Part shown: positions 27,667 to 35,427 of the stretch, piece after piece | Layout of the letters: each line of letters begins with the position of its first letter | Numbering within the stretch: position 1 is the stretch's first letter | NCBI GenBank assembly: GCA_963850765.1 | Contig: CAWKMN010000001.1 | Coordinates: forward strand, 433,102 to 497,101 | Reading direction: 5' to 3' | DNA: 64,000 nucleotides | Origin: CAWKMN01 sp963850765 | GTDB taxonomy: Bacteria; Chloroflexota; Anaerolineae; Aggregatilineales; Aggregatilineaceae | The notes under the pieces: model-generated | Databases searched by the model: none | The model's input: only the letters and a program-made list of their open reading frames with translations | What the model was told of the DNA's origin: nothing | Translations under genes and position numbers: made by a program

Positions 27667-28557
27667 TTGAAATCATTGAAACGTCGAACGCTGATCGGCC
27701 TTATCGTCGTCATGACGCTGTTTGCTCCGGCGCTCGCGGCTGCGGCCCCACAGCAGGCCGGGCCGGTGACGATTTCCTACGATTTTCAGTGGATCCGGCA
27801 GGGACATGTAGGCATTGTACGCGTGAACGGGGCGGACGTGGCGGAGGTGCGCGCCATCTTCCAGGAGCGGGTTTATCACTTTTACCCAGAGAAGGGCGCG
27901 TTTATCGGGCTGATCTCGGCGGATATGGATCAGGACGTGGGCGAGTATCCGATGCAGGTCTGGGTGAAATATACCGACGACAGCGGCGAGCGTCTCGACA
28001 AAATCGTGGAAGTCAATTACGGCGAATTTGGCCGCTCCGAGGTTACGGTGTCGCCCTCGCTGATGCCGCTGCTGGAGCCGGAGGTCGAAGAAGTCGAAAA
28101 CGCCAAGATGTTCAATCTCATCACGCGCTTCACGCCGGAAGGCTACTGGGCGGATCAGGGCTTCGTCACGCCCACCGCTGCCGTTGAGATTATCGGGTGG
28201 TTTGGCGCGTGGCGGCTGTATAACGGGACGTACTGGCGGCGGCACAGCGGCAGCGATTACCGCATCCCATCGTCCACGCCGGTCAACATCATGGCGAGCG
28301 GGCGCGTCGTGCTGGCCGAAGAACTGTCGATTCGCGGAAATTATGTGCTGATCGATCACGGCTGGGGCATTTACAGCGGCTACGCGCACCTTTCGCAGAT
28401 TCTGGTTGTGCCTGGCCAGTGGGTCCGGCAGGGGGATGTGATCGGCCTGAGCGGCAACACGGGCCGATCGAGCGGCGCGCATCTGCACTGGGAGGTCGCC
28501 GTCGGCGGCGCATGGACCGACCCCGACTCGTTTGTCGCGCTGGAACTGGTCGAATGA
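27667..28557 (+). CDS. Secreted M23-family metallopeptidase (LytM-like)
   Basis: Protein of 296 aa starting at TTG 27667 behind an AGAGGAG site. Signal peptide LIGLIVVMTLFAPALAAAA, then a beta-rich N-terminal domain (residues ~30-130), and a C-terminal M23 domain with the zinc ligands in HSGSDY (near residue 190) and HLHWE (near residue 272), plus GNYVLIDHGWG..GYAHLS and GLSGNTGRSSGAH. Members cut peptidoglycan cross-bridges or serve as amidase activators. The first His-x3-Asp and the HxH motif are intact, so it should be active. Confidence 0.9.
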   Translation: MKSLKRRTLIGLIVVMTLFAPALAAAAPQQAGPVTISYDFQWIRQGHVGIVRVNGADVAEVRAIFQERVYHFYPEKGAFIGLISADMDQDVGEYPMQVWVKYTDDSGERLDKIVEVNYGEFGRSEVTVSPSLMPLLEPEVEEVENAKMFNLITRFTPEGYWADQGFVTPTAAVEIIGWFGAWRLYNGTYWRRHSGSDYRIPSSTPVNIMASGRVVLAEELSIRGNYVLIDHGWGIYSGYAHLSQILVVPGQWVRQGDVIGLSGNTGRSSGAHLHWEVAVGGAWTDPDSFVALELVE

Positions 28558-28572
28558 AGGAATAGCAGATCT

Positions 28573-28680
28573 GGCCTCACCCCCGTGCGAGATCTCGCTC
28601 CCTCTCCAGCCGAGCTAGAGGGGGGAGGAGCTGCACTTTCTCCCCTCTCCATTCGAATGGAGAGGGGCGGGGGTGAGGCC
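28573..28680. repeat. Composite palindromic unit bounded by GGCCTCACCCC
   Basis: GGCCTCACCCCC and GGGGGTGAGGCC form perfect outer arms around hairpins GAGATCTC and CCCTCTCCATTCGAATGGAGAGGG. It fills the gap before the Nudix gene. Confidence 0.8.
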
Positions 28681-28723
28681 GGACTCAACGGTAGAAACAG
28701 CATTTCTCTTTAAGGAGATATCA

Positions 28724-29287
28724 TTGCCCCAAGTCGACATCCACCCGTGGCAGGTGCTGTCCTCCGTGGACCTGCTGAACCGCCCGCCCTGGCTGCGGGT
28801 CAGCGCGGAGCATGTGCGGCTGCCCAACGGGTTTGAGATCCCGGACTTCTACCGGATCGAGATGCCCGACTGGTCTCAGGTCTTCGCCGTCACCGAAGAC
28901 GGGCACGCGGCGATGATCGAGCACTATAAGCACGGTCCCCGCGCGGCCTCGCTCGAACTGCCGGCTGGCTACCTGGAACCGGGCGAAGATCCCGAAGTCG
29001 CCGCGCGCCGCGAGCTGCGCGAGGAAACCGGCCTGATCTCGGACGATTGGTTCTGCCTGGGCCATTACTTTATGGATGGCAACCGGGGGTGCGGCACCTC
29101 GCACATTTATCTGGCGCGCGCCGCCCGCCAGATCGGGCTGCCCCACCTCGAAGAATCAGAGATGATCACGCAGCGCCGCCTCACGCTGGACGAGGTGCGG
29201 TCGGCGTGGCGTCAGGGTCGGATGCACAATATGGCGACGATAGGCGCGGTCGGGCTGGCCCTGGCCGCCTTGGAGGAAAACACATGA
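28724..29287 (+). CDS. Nudix hydrolase (ADP-ribose pyrophosphatase-like)
   Basis: Protein of 187 aa with a complete Nudix box, G-x5-E-x7-REL-x-EE-x-G-L, in GYLEPGEDPEVAARREL followed by REETGL, near residues 83-105. An N-terminal beta sheet as in NudF-type ADP-sugar pyrophosphatases precedes it. Such enzymes hydrolyse nucleoside diphosphates linked to another group, with Mg2+. The start is the TTG at 28724, which has a perfect TAAGGAGA site 6 nt upstream. The ATG at 28673 lies within the repeat and is rejected. Its TGA overlaps the ATG of the next gene, so the two are translationally coupled. Confidence 0.9.
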   Translation: MPQVDIHPWQVLSSVDLLNRPPWLRVSAEHVRLPNGFEIPDFYRIEMPDWSQVFAVTEDGHAAMIEHYKHGPRAASLELPAGYLEPGEDPEVAARRELREETGLISDDWFCLGHYFMDGNRGCGTSHIYLARAARQIGLPHLEESEMITQRRLTLDEVRSAWRQGRMHNMATIGAVGLALAALEENT

Positions 29288-29910
29288 TGCGGGTGCGCTC
29301 GGCAAGGCTGGCCGATCTGCCAGGGGTGGCCGTGGTCCTGGAAGATTCGTTCAACGACAAGATGCGCGTGATCTTTGGCAAACAGCCCGAAAAGACTCGC
29401 GTTCTGCTCGAAACTATTTATTCCGGCCCGGTCCGGCGCGGGTATGATGGGGTGCTGGTGGCGGAACAGGACGGACGCATCGTCGGCACGCTGCTGATCG
29501 AGCCCATGCATCATACCACGCAGGAAAACCGCACCTTCGTGAACATCGCCACGCGCGAGATGGGCATGCCGCGCGTTCTCATGGCGTCCTTTTTGCTGTG
29601 GCTGATCGGCCACGAGCCGGAGCAGGGCGAAGCGTATATCAGCGATCTGGGCGTCGCGTCGGACAGCCAGGGACAGGGTATCGGCCAGCAGTTGTTGGAG
29701 CAGGCCGAGCAGTGGGCGCGCAATCGCCGCCGCGACCGCCTGACGCTGTGGGTCGCCGCCACCAACGAGCGCGCGATTCATGTGTACGAAAAGGCCGGTA
29801 TGAGCATTAAGGAAACCAAAAATAGCTGGCTGACCCGGCTGGCGTTTCGCATCCCGCGCTGGTATTTCATGGAAAAGAAACTGACGGGCGATGGGCGGTC
29901 CCAGAATTAG
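29284..29910 (+). CDS. GNAT-family N-acetyltransferase
   Basis: Protein of 208 aa. The GNAT fold is visible from VRSARLADLPGVAVVLEDSF through ISDLGVASDSQGQGIGQQLL, where Q/GxGxG/A binds acetyl-CoA, to LWVAATNERAIHVYEKAGM, the last strand and helix. The acceptor substrate is unknown. The ATG at 29284 overlaps the Nudix stop (ATGA), indicating coupled translation; a second ATG follows immediately at 29287. The C-terminal tail (WYFMEKKL) is typical. Confidence 0.88.
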   Translation: MMRVRSARLADLPGVAVVLEDSFNDKMRVIFGKQPEKTRVLLETIYSGPVRRGYDGVLVAEQDGRIVGTLLIEPMHHTTQENRTFVNIATREMGMPRVLMASFLLWLIGHEPEQGEAYISDLGVASDSQGQGIGQQLLEQAEQWARNRRRDRLTLWVAATNERAIHVYEKAGMSIKETKNSWLTRLAFRIPRWYFMEKKLTGDGRSQN

Positions 29911-30036
29911 CGGTCAGCGATCAGCGATCAGCGGTCAGCCAAACGCTCACGCCAGACCAGCATCCTTCAATCAGATAAGGTTCTGTCAGGTGCTTGTAGC
30001 TTTTGGTTCGGGCTGAAAGCTGAAGGCTGAAAGCTC
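29910..30036. repeat. Short imperfect tandem repeats
   Basis: 29910-29940 repeats GCGGTCAGCGATCA; 30012-30036 repeats GCTGAAAGCTGAAG. The rest of the 295-bp gap (to 30205) is relatively AT-rich and shows no hairpin or gene that I can support. Confidence 0.6.
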
Positions 30037-30205
30037 CTCCCCAGAATGCTAAAATTACATTACCTGCTCAAAACTCTTTTGGCATTCTACTAACTCGCCC
30101 TTGAAAATCGCATTACACCGATTTAAACTCGCGGTGTCATCATAAGCGCAACGACGCGCATCGTTGCGGGTTATTCTAGGTTAAAGCTGGGGGATTGAGT
30201 CTGTA

Positions 30206-31339
30206 ATGCGAGTGGCGCTCTTCACGGAGACGTTTCTCCCCAAAGTGGACGGCATTGTGACCGTCCTGGTCCTGTTGATGGACCACCTGATCAAGCGCGG
30301 CGTGGAATTTGTGGTCGTCGCGCCGAAGCTCGGTGAAGACGTGACTCATTACCGGGGCAAAAAAGTGATCGGCGTGCCCGGTGTGACGCTCCCCTTCTAC
30401 CCTGAACTGAAATTTGGCCCGCCCACCCTGAGCACCTACCGCGAAGTCAAGGATTTTCAGCCGGACATCGCCCATTTTATCCATCCGACGCTGGTCGGCA
30501 CGGGCGGGCTGATGATGGCGAAACGCCTTAGCGTCCCGACACTGGCTTCCTTCCATCTGGACCTCGCCAGTTATATGCACTTCGTGGGCTTAGGTTTCCT
30601 CGAGCCGGCGGTGTGGTGGTACACCCGCACGAATTTTAACGCGGCCGATTATACGCTGGCCCCGTCGCGGCTCGTGCAGAACGAGATGCTGGCGCACGGC
30701 GTCCGCAATGTGGGACTGTGGCGGCGAGGGGTCGATGCCGAGCGGTTCAATCCAGGCTATGCCAGCGCCGAGATGCGATCCCGCCTGAGCGACGGCCACC
30801 CCGACGAGACGATCCTGCTGTATGTCGGGCGGCTCTCACAGGAAAAGCAGATCGACAAGATCGGTGAGGTGCTGCGGCGCGTGCCCGGTACGCGGCTGGC
30901 ACTGGTGGGTGATGGTCCCGTGCGCGCGGATCTGGCCGAGCATTTCCGGGGCACGCCCACGAAGTTTATGGGCTACCTGCGCAATGAGGAACTCTGGTCA
31001 GCGTTCGCCAGTTCGGATATTTTTATCTTCCCCTCGGCCATGGAGACCTTCGGCCTCGTGCTGATCGAAGCGATGGCCGCCGGGCTGCCGGTCGTGACCT
31101 CACGGGTGGGCGGTGTCGATGATATGGTGCGCGCCGGGGTGAACGGCTACGTCTTTAATAGCGGCGATGTGCGCGGCATGATCGACGGCGTGCGCGCGAT
31201 CCTGGTCGATCCGAGCAAGCGGACGGTCATGGGACGCAACGCCCGCTTGTTTGCCGAAACGCAGTCCTGGCCCGCCATGATGGACGAGCTGATCACCTGC
31301 TACGACGATCTGATCAGCGGCCGCGCCCCGTCGATCTAG
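30206..31339 (+). CDS. Glycosyltransferase family 4 (GDP-mannose/UDP-sugar type)
   Basis: Protein of 377 aa with a two-Rossmann GT-B fold. The N-terminal motif RVALFTETFLPKVDGI is typical of MgtA/SQD2-like mannosyl- or sulfoquinovosyl-transferases. The middle carries YVGRLSQEKQ (donor phosphate Lys region) and the C-terminal part carries FPSAMETFGLVLIEAMAAGLPV, the E-x7-E motif of retaining GT4 enzymes. Probable role: glycosylation of membrane lipids at the cytoplasmic face. No membrane helix is seen. The gene stands alone between repeat-rich gaps, so the specific lipid acceptor cannot be deduced. Confidence 0.9.
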   Translation: MRVALFTETFLPKVDGIVTVLVLLMDHLIKRGVEFVVVAPKLGEDVTHYRGKKVIGVPGVTLPFYPELKFGPPTLSTYREVKDFQPDIAHFIHPTLVGTGGLMMAKRLSVPTLASFHLDLASYMHFVGLGFLEPAVWWYTRTNFNAADYTLAPSRLVQNEMLAHGVRNVGLWRRGVDAERFNPGYASAEMRSRLSDGHPDETILLYVGRLSQEKQIDKIGEVLRRVPGTRLALVGDGPVRADLAEHFRGTPTKFMGYLRNEELWSAFASSDIFIFPSAMETFGLVLIEAMAAGLPVVTSRVGGVDDMVRAGVNGYVFNSGDVRGMIDGVRAILVDPSKRTVMGRNARLFAETQSWPAMMDELITCYDDLISGRAPSI

Positions 31340-31362
31340 CCCGAGTTCCTCAACATAAAAAA

Positions 31363-31510
31363 CCTCACCACAGAGGGCACAGAGTACACAGAGAAAATCC
31401 AAGGGAAAAGCAAGGTTTTGTCCCGCTGCCGATGTGCGTGCCCGCACGATATTATCTCCTTATCTTCTCTCTCTTTCCCTCAAAAATCTCTGTGTCCTCT
31501 GTGGTGAAAT
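31363..31510. repeat. Inverted pair of CACCACAGAG repeats
   Basis: Direct copy at 31363-31398 and inverted copy at 31485-31510 face each other across about 86 bp, giving a miniature-element-like unit of about 148 bp. No open frame is inside. Confidence 0.65.
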
Positions 31511-31525
31511 GTCTTTTATGTTTTT

Positions 31526-31534
31526 TGCTATACT
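31526..31534 (+). promoter_or_regulatory. Extended -10 promoter element
   Basis: TGCTATACT, an extended -10 (TGn plus TATACT), with predicted start about 7 nt downstream and the gene's ribosome site after that. The same nonamer occurs at 33670 and 46745. Confidence 0.55.
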
Positions 31535-31561
31535 GAAGGCAGCATGGAAAGGGGGAGCACA

Positions 31562-32239
31562 ATGCCGACACGACGATGGAATCGAGTGCTGATCGGGCTG
31601 CTGCTGGCGGTGAGTATATCCGGCGGAATCGCGGGCGCGCAGGACGGCGACGACGAGGAGAATCCGCCGCTCGTGCTGCTCAGCGTGGACGCGGAGCGCC
31701 CGGTGCTGTTCCAGGCGCTTGAGCCGGGCGCGGATCCGGTAACGGCGAGTTTCACGCCGCGCCTTGAGATCCCGCTGGACGGCGAACCCGATCAGCCGAT
31801 GATTTACGCGGCATTGGAAAACACGGGATGGAGCGCCGGCGCGATCGGGCTGATCGCGGACGTGTTCGACCCGGAAGCGGAGTATGTCGCGCTCGAATTA
31901 TGGGAGCGAATGGGCAAACGTGTCGTGCGCGATGATGGGCGCGGGCTGATGTTCCCGCTGGTCTTTACCGACGATCTGGACGGCGACGAAACGCCCGGCT
32001 TCCGTCTGGACGTGGTGATCGACCAGGGGCGCGTCTTCCGCATCTACCGCGCGCTCGACGACGCGGACAGCGGCGGGCTGCCGGTCCGCGTGCAGACGGT
32101 CCGCCTGGATGGGATCCACGTCCTGGCGGAGCGCATCAGCCTTCACATCGATCCCGCGCCCGTCCTGGGCGATCTGCTGCTGGACACGCACATCATCGCG
32201 CTGCCCCGGCAGCTTGTCACGCCGACGCCGGGTAGTTAG
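31562..32239 (+). CDS. Secreted hypothetical protein
   Basis: Protein of 225 aa with a signal peptide (RVLIGLLLAVSISGGIAGAQ), an acidic spacer DGDDEEN, and a beta-rich body of about 190 residues without cysteines or recognisable catalytic motifs. The start at 31562 is preferred to ATG 31544 because AAAGGGGGAG lies just upstream and the signal peptide then begins PTRRWNR. Family not recognised. Confidence 0.7.
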   Translation: MPTRRWNRVLIGLLLAVSISGGIAGAQDGDDEENPPLVLLSVDAERPVLFQALEPGADPVTASFTPRLEIPLDGEPDQPMIYAALENTGWSAGAIGLIADVFDPEAEYVALELWERMGKRVVRDDGRGLMFPLVFTDDLDGDETPGFRLDVVIDQGRVFRIYRALDDADSGGLPVRVQTVRLDGIHVLAERISLHIDPAPVLGDLLLDTHIIALPRQLVTPTPGS

Positions 32240-32404
32240 CCTCACCCCCCGGCCCCCTCTCCACGTCGTAGAGAGGGGGAGAATGGCGCAACTGCATTTT
32301 CCCTCTCCCTGGCTTGGCCGGGGAGGGGGCAGGGGGGAGGGGCGTTTTACCGGTCATAATTTTTTACATAGCAACACCTGCGAGTGCTGCATGAGGGGTG
32401 AGGC
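32238..32404. repeat. Composite palindromic unit (CCTCACCCC...GGGGTGAGG)
   Basis: Outer CCTCACCCC/GGGGTGAGG arms, two CCCTCTCC-type hairpins (one with the GGCTTGGCC loop), and an extra AT-rich block (32346-32372) that other copies lack. Confidence 0.7.
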
Positions 32405-32405
32405 T

Positions 32406-33545
32406 TTACGGCAGCCACGCGGGCAGATAGGCGTTCTCAGCCGTGCGGGTGAGTTCGCCGGAGCGCAGATCGATCACCCAGACTTCGGGCTGCGCGCCGG
32501 ACTCGACCAGCGAAAACCGCTGGAAGACAATCCGCTGCCCGGTCGAGTCCCAGCCGATACCGGCGTGGGTATAGGCGGGATCGACCACCAGCGGTGCTGC
32601 CTCACCGGAGACGACATCCAACAGGTAAATCTGCTGCCCGGCGGTGAAGCGGCCGTCCAGATAGCGCCGCGCCAGCGCCAGCCGCGATCCATCCGGCGAC
32701 CACGCGGCCAACACATCCTCAACGGGCGTATCCGGGGTGCCGGTGACGGGCAGCCCACCCTGCAAGGTAAAATCGAACATTTCCAGATGGGTGTAAAACT
32801 CCTGCCCAATCGCGCCGCGCACCAGCGCCGGGAAGACCAGCCGGCTCCCATCCGGCGAGAACGTCCCGCTGACGCCCTGTTCGCTGTGGATCACCGTATC
32901 CCGGCCCGTTTCGAGATCATGCACGCGGATGCCTCCCGACTGTCCATCGTAGACCGCCACGCGCCGCCCATCCGGCGACCAGATGGGATCGGCCCCGCGA
33001 ATTTGCGGATCGTCAAACAACAGGTGAGTCTCCACCGTATTCACGTCCACGATCCAGACCCAACTGCCGGCTTCCTGGCCGGCGTTGAACTCCTGGCGCT
33101 GGTAGAGGATCTGCGTCTCATCCGGGTTCCAGGCGGGATCGGTGCAGACGGCGCGCTCGCAGCGGGTCAGTGGGCGCGAGCCGCCGCTGTCCAGATCGAG
33201 CAGCCAGATGTCGGTCGTGCCATCGGCGTTGTTGAGTGAATACGCGATCTGCTGCCCGCTGGGACTGACGGCATAATCCTCGATTCCGTCGGTGGTATCG
33301 GTCAGCGGGCGGGCGCTGCCTCCGTCGAGATCGGCCCGGTAGAGGTTACGCGCGACGGCGTCGGCGGGCGCGAGATAGATCACCTGGGGCAGGGACGACT
33401 TATCGGGGGGATGCGGCGAATTATTGCTGCGGGTGGCGATCCAGACGGCCGCGATCAGGATGGCGGCGATCCCGATCACCGCGCCGATCCAGATCCGGCG
33501 GCGGGATAGGCTGCGAGCTGGTGTTGGTGATGTGTTATCGGTCAT
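32406..33545 (-). CDS. Membrane-anchored TolB/PD40 beta-propeller protein
   Basis: Protein of 379 aa. A short cytoplasmic tail ending SRRR precedes one membrane helix (residues ~19-40, IGAVIGIAAILIAAVWIA), then repeats with the PD40 signature: AVSPSGQQIAYSLN, AWNPDETQILYQR, IWSPDGRRVAVYD, TFSPDGSRLVFPAL, AWSPDGSRLALARR, GWDSTGQRIVFQ. That is about six blades. It is probably a scaffold on the outer face of the membrane. It is oriented away from the next operon; the two start regions are divergent and separated by 139 bp. Confidence 0.82.
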   Translation of the reverse strand: MTDNTSPTPARSLSRRRIWIGAVIGIAAILIAAVWIATRSNNSPHPPDKSSLPQVIYLAPADAVARNLYRADLDGGSARPLTDTTDGIEDYAVSPSGQQIAYSLNNADGTTDIWLLDLDSGGSRPLTRCERAVCTDPAWNPDETQILYQRQEFNAGQEAGSWVWIVDVNTVETHLLFDDPQIRGADPIWSPDGRRVAVYDGQSGGIRVHDLETGRDTVIHSEQGVSGTFSPDGSRLVFPALVRGAIGQEFYTHLEMFDFTLQGGLPVTGTPDTPVEDVLAAWSPDGSRLALARRYLDGRFTAGQQIYLLDVVSGEAAPLVVDPAYTHAGIGWDSTGQRIVFQRFSLVESGAQPEVWVIDLRSGELTRTAENAYLPAWLP

Positions 33546-33669
33546 AGCCGTGATTATACGGCTTTTTCCTCTTTATCTTTTTATCTTCTCTGCGTACTCT
33601 GCGTCTCGGCGGTTCGTATTTTCTAACGCCACTAGCCGATATGGACGATTTTCTTCTTATTCATCGCTA

Positions 33670-33678
33670 TGCTATACT
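33670..33678 (+). promoter_or_regulatory. Extended -10 promoter of the 33.7-45.2 kb operon
   Basis: TGCTATACT ends 6 nt before the ATG at 33685, so transcription would begin at or next to the start codon and give a leaderless message. No ribosome site precedes the ATG, consistent with this. Confidence 0.55.
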
Positions 33679-33684
33679 GGCCTT

Positions 33685-33972
33685 ATGTGTACCCTGGAGT
33701 CCTCGCCCGACGCGGCCGAGTGGATGCCGCGCCTGTCCCGCTGGTCCGCACGGCTGCGTGCTGCCCGGCTGGATGGACTGATCGGTGCGCTGCTGGATAT
33801 TGCCGAGCCGTTTGGCCCGCTGGGAGCCCAGGTGTTGTGGGTAGCGCAGCCCACCCTCCGACTGCTGGTCCCGCGCGATGACATCGCCGCTCTGGCGCGG
33901 CTGCTCGAAGCGCCGGGCGGGGTCGCGTGGCTGCGCGAACAGTTAATCGGGATGGATGATCATGATCGATAA
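33685..33972 (+). CDS. Small hypothetical protein, first gene of the MutL-like operon
   Basis: Protein of 95 aa, helical, rich in Leu/Ala/Arg, no membrane helix or known motif. Residues ~15-60 could form two amphipathic helices. The ATG at 33685 is chosen because it follows the extended -10 box; a longer open frame upstream reads through the divergent promoter region. Its end overlaps the next gene by 17 nt. Function unknown. Confidence 0.6.
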   Translation: MCTLESSPDAAEWMPRLSRWSARLRAARLDGLIGALLDIAEPFGPLGAQVLWVAQPTLRLLVPRDDIAALARLLEAPGGVAWLREQLIGMDDHDR

Positions 33973-34705
33973 TGCGGGATTGACCTGGGTGCTGCTGGCG
34001 GTCGCGTTTGCGGCGACCATGGCCGGGCGTTTTCTCGTGCGGCGTTTTGCGCTGCATCAACGGCCGATCCCGGTCTACGTCGTCCTGCCCGAACTGGCGG
34101 CGGATGCTGTGGAAAGCAACCATCAGGTGCATTTTTCGATGGGCAGCAGCGTGGTGGGCGAGTTGAGCACGGTCAGCGCCCTGGTATCGGCGGAGATCAT
34201 TTACCGGATGGCCGAACGGCTGGCCGTGGGCTACCAATCGCCGTTTATCACGCTGTCGAATCCGCTCACGCTGCCGCTGGCCCAGGATACGCTGCGCCGT
34301 GCCTATGAGTATCGCGACAACCTGGGGCATTATCGCAGTACCGCCGCGGTCTGGTTTCCGCAGGGGGTGCGCTCCCTGGCGTTTGCGGCCGGGGCCGCCA
34401 GCCTGTCGGCCGATCGGGACGCGAACAGCCATGTGCTGCTTGGGCGCTACGGCGTCGAGGCGGCGCTGATCGGAGATAGCGCGCTGCGCCATGACCAGGG
34501 CCTGATCATGCACAGTGATCTGGTCGAAGGGCAGGCCGTCGCCTTTGCCCAGGCGGATCGCTTTTTGCTCGGTGAGGAACTGTATGTCGGGCCGGCGTAC
34601 ATGAACGGCAGCGCCCTGGAGCGCGGCGGTCTGATCGCGCTGGATGTGATGCGCTGGCTGGTGATCCTGGGCATTCTGGTCGCTGCACTGCAAGCGGCAT
34701 TATAA
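33956..34705 (+). CDS. Two-helix membrane protein resembling DUF6754
   Basis: Protein of 249 aa with an N-terminal membrane helix (residues ~9-25), a soluble central region, and a C-terminal helix (residues ~230-248, LVILGILVAALQAAL). The central region includes HFSMGSSVVGELSTVSALVS, RSLAFAAGAASLSADRDANSHVLLGRYG and LIMHSDLVEGQAVAFAQADRFLLGEELYVGPAYM. From memory these match the DUF6754 family, common in Chloroflexota, whose role is undescribed. The start codon (ATGATCATG) lies inside the preceding gene, so translation is coupled. Second of eight co-directional genes. Confidence 0.75.
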   Translation: MIMIDNAGLTWVLLAVAFAATMAGRFLVRRFALHQRPIPVYVVLPELAADAVESNHQVHFSMGSSVVGELSTVSALVSAEIIYRMAERLAVGYQSPFITLSNPLTLPLAQDTLRRAYEYRDNLGHYRSTAAVWFPQGVRSLAFAAGAASLSADRDANSHVLLGRYGVEAALIGDSALRHDQGLIMHSDLVEGQAVAFAQADRFLLGEELYVGPAYMNGSALERGGLIALDVMRWLVILGILVAALQAAL

Positions 34706-34751
34706 CTCTTGTAAGCCAACACTCGCTGTACAATAAGCGTAAGGGGGCGGC

Positions 34752-35402
34752 TTGAGACGCCATCGTCTAGTTAACATTCTGGCTACGGTAACGGTCATCA
34801 GCACGGCGCTGATCATGCTGGTTGGGCTGGCGAGCGCGGAAGACTCCACGCCGGCAGCGCTGGCCGATTTTGTGATCCGGCTGGTCTCGGTGGTCGCGGC
34901 GGTCTCGGTGCTGATCGGCCTGCTGAATCTGATCGGCGTCCACCTGGGGCGATTTGTGCGCTCGGAACACGGGTGGCCCTACAGCATGGTCACACTGATC
35001 AGTATGCTGGCCGTGCTCGTGCTGCGCATTCTGGACCGGGCCGAGATTTGGCCGGATGATCTGGAAGGCGAGCAGATCAGCGAGCGTGTCTTCGAGTCGA
35101 TCCAGGTCAGCCTGGAATCGGCACTGGCCGCGCTGGTGGTGTTCTTTTTGGTATATGCCGCTTACCGGCTGATGCGGCGTGAGGTCACGATCTGGCGCGT
35201 GTTGTTCAGCCTCACCGTGATCGTCGTGCTGCTCGGCTGGATACCCCTGGATGAAACCGAGGCGTTAGCGGATGTGCGCGATTGGCTGGTCGAGGTGCCG
35301 GCCAGCGCCGGCGCGCGGGGCCTGCTGATTGGGGTGGGTCTCGGCACGGTGATGGTCGGGGTTCGCGTGCTGCTCGGACAGGACCGCTCGTTCCGCAGTT
35401 AA
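34752..35402 (+). CDS. Polytopic membrane protein of the MutL-like operon
   Basis: Protein of 216 aa with about six hydrophobic segments: ILATVTVISTALIMLVGLA, VSVVAAVSVLIGLLNLIGV, MVTLISMLAVLVLRILD, SALAALVVFFLVYAAYRL, VLFSLTVIVVLLGWIPL and GLLIGVGLGTVMVGVRVLL. An acidic loop (WPDDLEGEQISERVFE) lies between helices 3 and 4. It starts with TTG 34752 after AAGGGGG. A weak internal promoter (TACAAT at 34729) may exist. No transporter motif is recognised; it is probably a structural partner of the following membrane-anchored proteins. Confidence 0.7.
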   Translation: MRRHRLVNILATVTVISTALIMLVGLASAEDSTPAALADFVIRLVSVVAAVSVLIGLLNLIGVHLGRFVRSEHGWPYSMVTLISMLAVLVLRILDRAEIWPDDLEGEQISERVFESIQVSLESALAALVVFFLVYAAYRLMRREVTIWRVLFSLTVIVVLLGWIPLDETEALADVRDWLVEVPASAGARGLLIGVGLGTVMVGVRVLLGQDRSFRS

Positions 35403-35427
35403 GAGCGCTGAAAGCAGGACATTTTTT

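Noticed and set aside
29910..29940. Possible CRISPR-like short repeats (GCGGTCAGCGATCA)
   Set aside because: Units are adjacent and imperfect, with no spacers of regular length and no cas genes anywhere in the window.
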